From NCBI GenBank assembly GCA_023442945.1, contig JAEZWW010000099.1, positions 1-5,376 on the forward strand: a stretch of DNA of 5,376 nt, written 5' to 3'. The DNA is from Pseudomonadota bacterium (GTDB lineage Bacteria; Pseudomonadota; Gammaproteobacteria; Burkholderiales; Burkholderiaceae_C). The notes below the pieces were generated by a model that saw only the letters and a program-made list of their open reading frames with translations, did no database searches and was not told the DNA's origin. Both the position numbers and the translations under genes were made by a program. Shown here one piece after another: positions 1-4,906 of the stretch. Every line of letters begins with the position of its first letter. Position 1 is the stretch's first letter.

Positions 1-225
1 AAGGATGCCCGCGCCTCGTGCGCTGACTCGCTGCAGTTGTTTGAGCGGCGCTGCGCAGCAGCAAAGCGAGTTCTGCAGCGCACCCCGCTCGCGAGCATCG
101 CAGGTTGCCCCATCGCAACGCGATGGGGTCACGGCCAGTGGGGCGCGCTTCTTTGGGTACTTTCTTGCCGCGCAGCAAGAAAGTGCCTCGCCCGCCGGGG
201 CGAGTCCCGGCCTCTCACATCACTA
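1..225. repeat. Stem-loop-rich non-coding block, probable interspersed structured repeat (left end cut by window)
   Basis: No gene is convincing here. The block contains a run of strong inverted repeats: a 9-bp perfect stem with a 3-base loop (108-116 with 120-128), a 10-bp perfect stem with a 6-base loop (159-168 with 175-184, arm ACTTTCTTGC), and a 7-bp stem with a 4-base loop (187-193 with 198-204). A looser 7-bp pairing joins 26-32 with 65-71, and a 10-base palindrome sits at 50-59. From memory, blocks with the same order (a GACTCGCTGC-like start, a CATCGCAGGTTGCCC-like middle, then a CTTTCTT/AAGAAAG hairpin and a GCCGGGGCGAG segment) recur in many beta- and gammaproteobacterial genomes and generate spurious hypothetical proteins. 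That recall is unverified. Function unknown: it could be a structured RNA, a terminator-like element or a mobile repeat. The transcribed strand cannot be told. Confidence 0.55.
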
Positions 226-247
226 TCTCAACAGGCGATTCCAAAAC

Positions 248-301
248 AAATCAACCTCCAGCCCTACAACCACAAGCGCGACCAGCTCCCATTTCAGAAG
301 C
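248..301 (+). repeat. 54-base interspersed repeat, copy 1 of 4
   Basis: This copy aligns without gaps to the copy inside trmJ (4115-4168), with 41 of 54 bases identical by hand count, including an exact 13-base core GCCCTACAACCAC at 261-273. It starts with the A-rich AAATC box, has CAGCT exactly 35 bases later, and ends in AGC. It lies in non-coding sequence just after the stem-loop block. Read on the - strand in the frame used in trmJ it is also free of stop codons. Confidence 0.8.
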
Positions 302-553
302 ATTCAAATCACTTTTCAAGACCACCGTCGCAAGCCGCGACGACGTCGGCACGTGAAGCATCACCCCACCGCATCCACTCCCACAACCCGCCGCGCCCGC
401 CGATAACGCGGGCCCGTCGCACGGCGCCGCAGTCCAACGCCACCCCTCCCACCAATTCAAGGCAAAATCGGTCTCCAGCGCGCTTCCCACCAGCGCAACC
501 AGCTATCAAATCCAAAGCACCATCGCGCGCCCACGCGCGCACCGTGAACCACC
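302..553. other. C-rich intergenic stretch upstream of darP, no gene seen
   Basis: No reading frame here looks like a protein and no family is recognisable. The + strand is markedly rich in C and A and poor in G. A perfect 6-bp stem with a 5-base loop occurs at 326-342 (CGTCGC with GCGACG), and another 6-bp stem with a CCCA loop at 524-539, ending 14 bases before the darP start. The stretch also contains repeat copy 2. I found no clear sigma-70 promoter; the darP promoter should be in or near this region but cannot be placed with confidence. Confidence 0.4.
465..518 (+). repeat. 54-base interspersed repeat, copy 2 of 4
   Basis: An ungapped alignment to copy 1 gives 37 of 54 identical bases by hand count. 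The AAATC box (465-469), CAGCT box (500-504) and terminal AGC (516-518) fall at the same offsets as in the other copies. It ends 35 bases before the darP start codon, so it probably lies in the promoter or leader of that gene. In the trmJ-equivalent - strand frame this copy contains a stop codon. Confidence 0.72.
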
Positions 554-1252
554 ATGTCCCGCAAACCCAAAAAAGGCTATTTCGTGCGCGGCCAGTTTGT
601 CGCTGAAGGCAGCGAACTGGACGAAGAACTCAAGCGCGAGATGCACGGCGACGGCCCCAGCAAGACCGACCTCAAGGCGCAAAGCACCGAGCTGCAGGCG
701 CTGGGCGAAAAGCTGCTCACGCTGCGCAGCGATTTGCTCGCCCCACTCGACCTGCCCAGCAAGCTGATCGACGGCCTGCAGGAGCTCGACCGCATCACCA
801 ACTTCGAAGGCAAGCGCCGGCAAAGCCAGTACGTCGGCAAGCTGATGCGCCAGCTGACCGACGAGCAGGTCGACGCCATCCGCACCGCGCTGGACGAGCA
901 GCGCAAGGGCTCGGCCAAGGACACGCTGCGCCTGCACGCGGCCGAGAACTGGCGCACGCGCCTGATCGCCGACGACGCCGCCGTCAATGCCTGGGTCAGC
1001 CAGTTCCCCGAGACCGACGTGCAGCAGCTGCGCTCGCTGGTGCGCCAGGCGCGCAAGGACGCGCCCGCGCCAGCCGACGCGCGCGTGGCCGAATCGCAAG
1101 GCCAGGCGCCCCGCCAAAGCCGCGCCTACCGCGACCTGTTCCAGCTGGTGCGCGACGCGCTGGAGCGCGCCGAGGCCGCGGCCGACACCCACCCGGTGCA
1201 ACCCATCGACGACGACGATGCGGGTTACACCGACGACAGCCGCGCCCACTGA
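554..1252 (+). CDS. darP: Ribosome biogenesis factor DarP (YjgA, DUF615 family)
   Basis: The protein has 232 residues. DarP is known in E. coli as a cytoplasmic factor that binds late 50S ribosome precursors and helps maturation around the peptidyl transferase centre. The family core is visible: a Ser-Lys-(T/I)-(D/E)-K-like start at about 36-41, the signature FEGKRRQSQYVGKLMRQ (84-100) matching the E. coli EGRRRQLQLIGKMLRQ segment, an ENWRTRLI helix (131-138), and a C-terminal QQLRSLVRQARKD (157-169). A final helix, YRDLFQLVRDALE (192-204), corresponds to the E. coli FQYLRELAE end. Compared with E. coli (about 183 residues) it has an extra basic N-terminus, an Ala/Pro linker at about 170-190 and an acidic tail (219-228). 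The ATG at 554 is preceded by only a weak ribosome binding site, but the MSRKPKKG start is what I expect for the group. It is followed by mogA after 35 bases, a probable two-gene operon. Confidence 0.93.
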   Translation: MSRKPKKGYFVRGQFVAEGSELDEELKREMHGDGPSKTDLKAQSTELQALGEKLLTLRSDLLAPLDLPSKLIDGLQELDRITNFEGKRRQSQYVGKLMRQLTDEQVDAIRTALDEQRKGSAKDTLRLHAAENWRTRLIADDAAVNAWVSQFPETDVQQLRSLVRQARKDAPAPADARVAESQGQAPRQSRAYRDLFQLVRDALERAEAAADTHPVQPIDDDDAGYTDDSRAH

Positions 1253-1287
1253 GCGCGGGCAGCTACCGCATCCATAGCAGTGACCCC

Positions 1288-1884
1288 ATGAGCGACACCT
1301 TCGACCCCATCACCATCGGCATCGTTTCGGTCAGCGACCGCGCCTCGAGCGGCACCTACGAAGACAAGGGCCTGCCCGCCTTGCAGGACTGGCTGGGCCG
1401 CGCGCTGAAGAACCCCATCACCTTCGCGTCGCGCCTGATCCCCGACGAGCAAGCCACCATCAGCCGCACGCTGACCGAATTGGCCGACGCCGGCTGCGCC
1501 CTGGTGCTGACCACCGGCGGCACCGGCCCCGCGCCGCGCGACGTCACGCCCGAAGCCACGCTGGCCGTGGCCGACAAGGAGATGCCCGGCTTTGGCGAAC
1601 AGATGCGCCAGATCAGCCTGGCCTTCGTGCCCACCGCCATCCTCAGCCGCCAGGTCGCCGTCGTGCGCGGCCAGACGCTCATCATCAACCTGCCCGGCCA
1701 ACCCAAGGCCATCGCCGAAACGCTGGAAGGCCTGAAGGCCGAAGACGGCACGCAGAAAGTCCACGGCATCTTCGCCGCCGTGCCCTACTGCGTCGATCTC
1801 ATCGGCGGGCCGTACATCGAGACGCACGACGCGGTGTGCAAGGCGTTTCGGCCGAAGAACGCGGTGCGGCCGGCGCGCAGCTGA
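1288..1884 (+). CDS. mogA: Molybdopterin adenylyltransferase MogA
   Basis: The protein has 198 residues, close to E. coli MogA (195). MogA adenylates molybdopterin with ATP, giving the adenylated intermediate into which MoeA inserts molybdate; it acts in the cytoplasm in molybdenum cofactor synthesis. The MoCF-binding fold is clear: GIVSVSDRASSGTYEDKG (11-28), LTTGGTGPAPRDVTPEAT (74-91), MPGFGEQMRQISL (99-111), PTAILSRQ (115-122) and INLPGQPKAI (133-142). The two aspartates matching the functional pair of E. coli (recalled as Asp49 and Asp82) are Asp53 in LIPDEQATI and Asp85 in PAPRDVTP. The TAILSRQ segment and the C-terminal VPYCVDLIGGPYIET region identify MogA rather than MoaB. The start at 1288 leaves the N-terminus aligned with E. 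coli. No good Shine-Dalgarno site is visible, so it may depend on coupling or readthrough from darP. Confidence 0.95.
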   Translation: MSDTFDPITIGIVSVSDRASSGTYEDKGLPALQDWLGRALKNPITFASRLIPDEQATISRTLTELADAGCALVLTTGGTGPAPRDVTPEATLAVADKEMPGFGEQMRQISLAFVPTAILSRQVAVVRGQTLIINLPGQPKAIAETLEGLKAEDGTQKVHGIFAAVPYCVDLIGGPYIETHDAVCKAFRPKNAVRPARS

Positions 1885-1888
1885 GGGC

Positions 1889-1915
1889 TGCCAGCCTGTG
1901 GCACGCCGGCTGGCA
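1889..1915 (+). terminator. Perfect stem-loop just after mogA, possible terminator without a T-run
   Basis: TGCCAGCC (1889-1896) pairs perfectly with GGCTGGCA (1908-1915) across an 11-base loop. It begins 4 bases after the mogA stop codon. The position fits transcript-end formation or 3'-end protection. However, the following bases are C-rich with no run of T, so a classic intrinsic terminator is not shown. The structure is seen; the role is inferred. Confidence 0.4.
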
Positions 1916-1940
1916 CCATCACCCCACCCATTTACAAGCA

Positions 1941-1994
1941 AAAACAACGTCCTGCCTTAGTGAAATCTACGCAGGCAGCTACTGTTTCAATAGC
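1941..1994 (+). repeat. 54-base interspersed repeat, copy 3 of 4
   Basis: The AAAAC box (1941-1945, variant of AAATC), CAGCT (1976-1980) and terminal TAGC (1991-1994) have the same offsets as in the other copies. The last 19 bases match the trmJ copy at 16 positions. The centre is the most diverged of the four, but it forms its own imperfect hairpin (CCTGC at 1951-1955 with GCAGG at 1971-1975, and TAG with CTA inside). It lies in the convergent gap between mogA and the lipoprotein gene. The matching - strand frame has a stop codon here, so this copy could not be a peptide insert as it stands. Confidence 0.7.
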
Positions 1995-2136
1995 GTATAC
2001 CTCTTGACCGCTGCAACGCGTGTGGCTTCGTGTCAGAGGACGCGGTCACCCCGGTTGGCGCTTTAAGGGGGTGCGTCGCAACTTCGCCGCGACACGGGCA
2101 AGGCGCTGCAGCGGCCTGCTCCGCGCAGCGGCCTTG

Positions 2137-2155
2137 AAAAACTCAGTCCGCTGAG
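2137..2155 (-). terminator. Intrinsic-type terminator overlapping the lipoprotein stop codon
   Basis: On the - strand the order is CTCAG (2155-2151), a CGGA tetraloop, CTGAG (2146-2142), then five T (2141-2137). One more G-T pair may extend the stem. The second arm contains the TGA stop of the lipoprotein gene, so the hairpin forms from the last codons. The stem is short (5-6 bp), hence only moderate confidence. The T-run is on the right side for transcription of the trmJ-cysE-lipoprotein strand only. Confidence 0.5.
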
Positions 2156-2643
2156 CAAAAGCTGGACTGTTCGGTGACTGTGAGTTGATTACCGATAACG
2201 CGAGGCCTGACGGCCACCGGACGACCATTTTCGGTGCGGACCACCAGCCGACAGCTGCGATCTGCCTCCGAGACGATCATCTGCGCCACGTAGCGCTGGT
2301 TGGCCTGCGGCGTAAAAGTGCCCGTCTGATTGCAGCCCAGGTTGCCCCGCTTGACCGCCCACACGGTGAATGCCAGCGGCTGGCCCGCGACCACTCTGAC
2401 GGGGCGCGGGAGGATGCGGTTGTCGTTGTTGGGCGAAGCCACCAGACGCCGGCCGCTGCAGGTGCGGTAGTCGTCGTACAGATGCAAGCCCACGGTGCCG
2501 TCCGGCACGCCGGCAACGGCCAGTTGAGCGGTCGGGCCGGACGTGGGCTCAACCCAGTCGTGGCGCACCGCCGCGCAACCGAGGAGCCCCAGCGCCGCCA
2601 CCATGGCGAACGCAAGGCGGCGCAAGCTGAATGCAGATCTCAT
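2143..2643 (-). CDS. Small putative outer-membrane lipoprotein, family unknown
   Basis: I do not recognise the family. The product has 166 residues. A lipoprotein signal peptide is clear: charged start MRSAFSLRR, hydrophobic LAFAMVAALG, and lipobox LLGC with the lipidated Cys at 23. Alanine follows the Cys, which by the Lol +2 rule suggests outer-membrane delivery. The mature part has four further Cys (62, 104, 131, 163), enough for two disulfides in the periplasm. It shows alternating hydrophobic stretches suggestive of a beta-sandwich, for example VGLHLYDDY (51-59), LAFTVWAVKRG (90-100) and YVAQMIVSE (118-126). No transmembrane segment or enzymatic motif is seen. I chose the ATG at 2643, not an upstream one at 2682, because it puts the signal peptide at the N-terminus and has a ribosome binding site. 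It lies 52 bases downstream of cysE on the same strand, so cotranscription is possible. Confidence 0.8.
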   Translation of the reverse strand: MRSAFSLRRLAFAMVAALGLLGCAAVRHDWVEPTSGPTAQLAVAGVPDGTVGLHLYDDYRTCSGRRLVASPNNDNRILPRPVRVVAGQPLAFTVWAVKRGNLGCNQTGTFTPQANQRYVAQMIVSEADRSCRLVVRTENGRPVAVRPRVIGNQLTVTEQSSFCSAD

Positions 2644-2652
2644 GTCCAACGT

Positions 2653-2657
2653 CTCCC
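2653..2657 (-). promoter_or_regulatory. Ribosome binding site of the lipoprotein gene (decides the start)
   Basis: GGGAG on the - strand lies 9 bases before the ATG at 2643. It is the clearest Shine-Dalgarno-like site I noticed at the genes in this window, and it supports the inner start over the ATG at 2682. Confidence 0.6.
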
Positions 2658-2695
2658 ATCCAACGCCAACCGCACCCCACATACCGGAGGTGCGC

Positions 2696-3466
2696 CTACT
2701 TGCCCACCAGCTCGTTCAGCTTGTCGGCCTCGAAGCTCTCGGCCTTGGCCGCTTCCTTGGGCACGCAGTCCGGGTCCATCTGGCAGGCCAGGCGCTCGAC
2801 CGCCTGCCACAGCATGGCGATCTGGTGGTCGTGGGTGGCGGTGCCGTCGATCAGGCCGCGCAGGGCCTGACTGACGGGGTCGTCGCTTTGGGTGACGCCG
2901 TAGGCGGAAAAGCCCAGCTTGGCCGCGGCTTCCTCGCGCTTGGCGGCGTCGTCGGCAGCGATGATGCGCGCCGGGTTGCCGACGGCCGTGGCGCCGGGCG
3001 GGACCGGTTTGGTGACCACGGCGGACGAGCCGATCTTGGCGCCATCGCCCACGGTGAAGCCGCCCAGCACCTGGCTGCTGGCGCCGACGACCACGCCCTT
3101 GCCCAGCGTGGGGTGGCGCTTGCTGCCCTTGGTGAGCGAAGTGCCGCCCAGCGTGACGCCCTGGTAGATGGTGCAGTCGTCGCCGATTTCGGCCGTTTCG
3201 CCGATCACGACGCCCATGCCGTGGTCGATGAAGACGCGCTCGCCTATTTTGGCGCCAGGATGGATCTCGATGCCGGTGAAAAACCGGCCCCAGTGCGAAA
3301 TCCAGCGCGCCAGCCAGAACCAGCCGGCGTTCCACAGCGGGTGGGCGATGCGGTGCAGCACCAGCGCGTGAAAGCCGGGGTACGAAAAAACGACGTCCCA
3401 GACGCTGCGCGCGGCGGGGTCGCGCTCGAGAATGGCGTGGGTGTAGGAGCAGATGCGCTGCAACAT
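2696..3466 (-). CDS. cysE: Serine O-acetyltransferase CysE (short EpsC-type)
   Basis: The protein has 256 residues from the ATG at 3466. It transfers acetyl from acetyl-CoA to L-serine, giving O-acetylserine, the substrate for cysteine synthase; cytoplasmic, first step of cysteine synthesis. The N-terminal helical part is short (MLQRICSYTHAILERDPAAR onward), as in EpsC/Bacillus-type enzymes and unlike E. coli, which has a longer N-terminal domain. The left-handed beta-helix runs from about 66 to 170: EIHPGAKIGERVFIDHGMG, VIGETAEIGDDCTIYQGVTL, GGTSLTKGSKRHPTLGKG, then VGNPARI (162-168). The catalytic pair is Asp81-His82 in FIDHGMG, and His118 in SKRHPT matches the second functional histidine of E. 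coli (recalled as His193). A charged helical extension of about 85 residues follows the helix domain. An in-frame ATG at 3562 would add 32 residues rich in Cys/Pro/Arg without family resemblance, so I reject it. No strong Shine-Dalgarno site is visible. It lies 161 bases after trmJ on the same strand, a common pairing in proteobacteria. Confidence 0.94.
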   Translation of the reverse strand: MLQRICSYTHAILERDPAARSVWDVVFSYPGFHALVLHRIAHPLWNAGWFWLARWISHWGRFFTGIEIHPGAKIGERVFIDHGMGVVIGETAEIGDDCTIYQGVTLGGTSLTKGSKRHPTLGKGVVVGASSQVLGGFTVGDGAKIGSSAVVTKPVPPGATAVGNPARIIAADDAAKREEAAAKLGFSAYGVTQSDDPVSQALRGLIDGTATHDHQIAMLWQAVERLACQMDPDCVPKEAAKAESFEADKLNELVGK

Positions 3467-3627
3467 GGTGGGCAGGGAGTCTACCGCCGGGAGGCGGCAG
3501 GCGCAGCGGCTGGCCGCAAGGGCCACATGCCGAGCGGGGTCGGGGCAGGTGGCCAACGGCACGGGCGCGCCGGGCGGCGTGTACGAGGCACTGGGGCGGC
3601 CTGATCGCCCGTCCCCACGCGGCCCCC

Positions 3628-4491
3628 TCAGCGCGGCGCCGGTCCGCGCGCAGGCGCGTCCGCCGCGCCGCCGGCTGCCGCCTGCTGCATCGCCTTGGCG
3701 ATCCCGCGCAGGACGTGGATTTCTTCCACCGTCGGCTGGGCGCGGTTGAACAGTTGCGCCAGGCGCGGCATCAGCTTCTTGGGCGCGGCCGGGTCCAGAA
3801 AGCCGATGTCGACCAGCGCCTGTTGCCAGTGCGCCAGCATGCCGGCCTGCTGGGCGGCGTCGGCCAAGGTCGGCTCGGCAGTGGCCGGCTGCACGCCAAA
3901 GCCCCAGCCGCGCGCGCCCAAGGCTTCACGCCAGTCGTAGGCGATCAGTTGCACAGCGGCGGCGAGGTTGAGCGAGCCGTAAGCCGGGTCGGTGGGGATG
4001 CTGAGCGCCACGTGGCAGCGGTACACGTCGTCGTTGGCCATGCCGTAGCGCTCGGGCCCGAACAGAAAGGCCACGCCTTGCGGCTGGGTCAGGTCCAGCC
4101 CGGTGCTTGATGAAAAATCGCCCTCTGGCCCTACAACCACCTGCGCGAGCAGCTTCTCTTTTAATAGCAAATCGAAGTGTTCGCGCGGTGCGCGCGTGGG
4201 CGGACCGAAGTCGCGCGGGGTCATGGCGGTGGCGCACAGCTGCGTCATGCCACCCAGCGCCTCGTCCAGCGTGGCGACGCTGCGCGCGCGCTGCAGGATG
4301 TCGGTGGCGCCGCTGGCGCGCTCCACCGCTTCATCGCGCGTCAGCACGTCGGGCCAGCGTGGGCGCACCAGCACCAGGTCGTCAAAGCCCATCACCTTCA
4401 TGGCGCGGGCGACGGCGCCCACGTTGCCGGCGTGGCTGGTTTCGATCAACACGAAGCGGGTGCGGGGTTGGAACAAGGGGGCAGACGGCAT
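3628..4491 (-). CDS. trmJ: tRNA (cytidine/uridine-32-2'-O)-methyltransferase TrmJ, carrying an in-frame repeat
   Basis: The protein has 287 residues. TrmJ is a SPOUT-class enzyme that methylates the 2'-O of residue 32 in the anticodon loop of certain tRNAs using S-adenosylmethionine. Visible motifs are VLIETSHAGNVGAVARAMKV (14-33, with the conserved Asn23), FLFGPERYGMANDDVYRCH (142-160) and IPTDPAYGSLNLAAAVQLIA (165-184), which form the knotted cofactor-binding core. A C-terminal helical part ends in FNRAQPTVEEIHVLRGI (248-264), matching the E. coli FTRARPESQELNILRGI end. The start at 4491 places the first beta strand about 12 residues in, slightly later than in E. coli. Oddity: residues 108-126 are encoded by a 54-base repeat also present in non-coding DNA. 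The segment between PRDFG (92-96) and the FGPE motif is roughly 30 residues longer than in E. coli TrmJ as I recall it. The insert uses AT-rich leucine codons (TTG, CTA, TTA in a row), unlike the rest of the gene. The gene is divergent from ppnP. Confidence 0.93.
   Translation of the reverse strand: MPSAPLFQPRTRFVLIETSHAGNVGAVARAMKVMGFDDLVLVRPRWPDVLTRDEAVERASGATDILQRARSVATLDEALGGMTQLCATAMTPRDFGPPTRAPREHFDLLLKEKLLAQVVVGPEGDFSSSTGLDLTQPQGVAFLFGPERYGMANDDVYRCHVALSIPTDPAYGSLNLAAAVQLIAYDWREALGARGWGFGVQPATAEPTLADAAQQAGMLAHWQQALVDIGFLDPAAPKKLMPRLAQLFNRAQPTVEEIHVLRGIAKAMQQAAAGGAADAPARGPAPR
4115..4168 (+). repeat. 54-base interspersed repeat, copy 4 of 4, inside trmJ
   Basis: It has the same orientation and offsets as the other copies: AAATC (4115-4119), CAGCT (4150-4154), ATAGC at the end (4164-4168), and the exact 13-base core shared with copy 1 at 4128-4140. 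On the - strand it is read as part of trmJ, contributing 18 codons with no stop and no frame change. The flanking bases (4105-4114 and 4169-4173) look AT-rich and may belong to a slightly longer element. Confidence 0.82.
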
Positions 4492-4493
4492 CG

Positions 4494-4525
4494 GGCGATT
4501 GTCGCCGCGCGGCTAACATGCGCGG
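4494..4525. promoter_or_regulatory. Two overlapping inverted repeats in the trmJ/ppnP divergent gap
   Basis: The 62-base gap holds GGCGA-TTG-TCGCC (4494-4506) directly before the trmJ start, and CCGCGC (4505-4510) pairing with GCGCGG (4520-4525) over a 9-base loop that contains TAACAT. They could be operators, a leader hairpin for trmJ, or chance in GC-rich DNA. No convincing -35/-10 pair was found for either gene, although promoters for both may lie here. Confidence 0.3.
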
Positions 4526-4553
4526 TTCTGTTCACTTTTCGGCCCGTTTTGCC

Positions 4554-4874
4554 ATGACCACCGCGACCATTTCCAACGTCACCCTCAGCACCCAGGCCAA
4601 TGTGTACTTCGACGGCAAGTGCGTGTCGCACGGCTACACCCTGGCCGATGGCAGCAAGCAGAGCGTGGGCGTGATCCTGCCGGCCACGCTGACCTTCACC
4701 ACCGGTGCGGCCGAAGTGATGGAAGGCGTGGGCGGCAGCTGCGAGTACAAGCTGGCCGGCAGCGACCAGTGGGTGAAGTCGGGCGTGGGCGACAAGTTCA
4801 GCGTGCCGGGCAATTCGTCCTTCGAGATCCGCGTGACCGACGCGCCTTACCACTACATCTGCAGCTACGCCTGA
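4554..4874 (+). CDS. ppnP: Pyrimidine/purine nucleoside phosphorylase PpnP (YaiE, DUF1255)
   Basis: The protein has 106 residues (E. coli PpnP about 94). This small cupin-fold enzyme is known to split diverse purine and pyrimidine nucleosides with phosphate into base and ribose-1-phosphate, in nucleoside salvage. Family features are all present in order: NVYFDGKCVSHGYTLADGSK (16-35), VGVILPATLTFTTGAAEVME (38-57), a W in SDQWVKSG (70-77), and FSVPGNSSFEIRVTDAPYHY (82-101) ending in ICSYA, matching the cupin barrel. The frame stays open upstream to 4107, but that extension runs antisense through trmJ and has no family resemblance; the ATG at 4554 gives the expected N-terminus. There is no strong ribosome binding site. 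It is divergent from trmJ and converges with the OmpA-family gene 32 bases downstream. Confidence 0.93.
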   Translation: MTTATISNVTLSTQANVYFDGKCVSHGYTLADGSKQSVGVILPATLTFTTGAAEVMEGVGGSCEYKLAGSDQWVKSGVGDKFSVPGNSSFEIRVTDAPYHYICSYA

Positions 4875-4906
4875 CCGGGGCGCGCCACCGCGGCGCACCC
4901 GCCGGC

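Noticed and set aside
5..606. Open frames across the left edge in several frames on both strands
   Set aside because: They have low-complexity Arg/Pro/Ala/Ser composition, no family resemblance, and run through hairpins and repeat copies. One also overlaps the darP start.
2099..2136. CAAGGC/GCCTTG inverted repeat as a terminator
   Set aside because: The only A/T run lies on the wrong side for either direction of transcription through this stem, and the loop is about 26 bases. The T-run is better assigned to the adjacent hairpin at 2142-2155.
3467..3562. Upstream in-frame ATG giving cysE 32 more residues
   Set aside because: The added residues are Cys/Pro/Arg-rich and unlike the family; the ATG at 3466 gives the usual MLQRI...-type start.
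2543..3604. A 353-residue open frame on the + strand opposite cysE
   Set aside because: It is an antisense shadow caused by GC-rich codons. The - strand frame encodes a full, motif-complete serine acetyltransferase.
3467..3627. TAGACT-like -10 box just upstream of cysE
   Set aside because: No -35 box at suitable spacing, and it would lie almost on the start codon; not supportable as a promoter.
248..4168. CRISPR interpretation of the four repeats
   Set aside because: Spacing between copies is irregular (hundreds to thousands of bases), copies are diverged, one is coding, and no cas gene is visible.
4107..4553. Long N-terminal extension of ppnP
   Set aside because: It would run antisense through trmJ and more than double the size of a family that is about 95-110 residues long.
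4882..4896. GCGCC-ACCGC-GGCGC hairpin between ppnP and the OmpA-family gene as a shared terminator
   Set aside because: The stem is 5 bp with no T-run on either strand; such dyads are expected by chance in GC-rich DNA.
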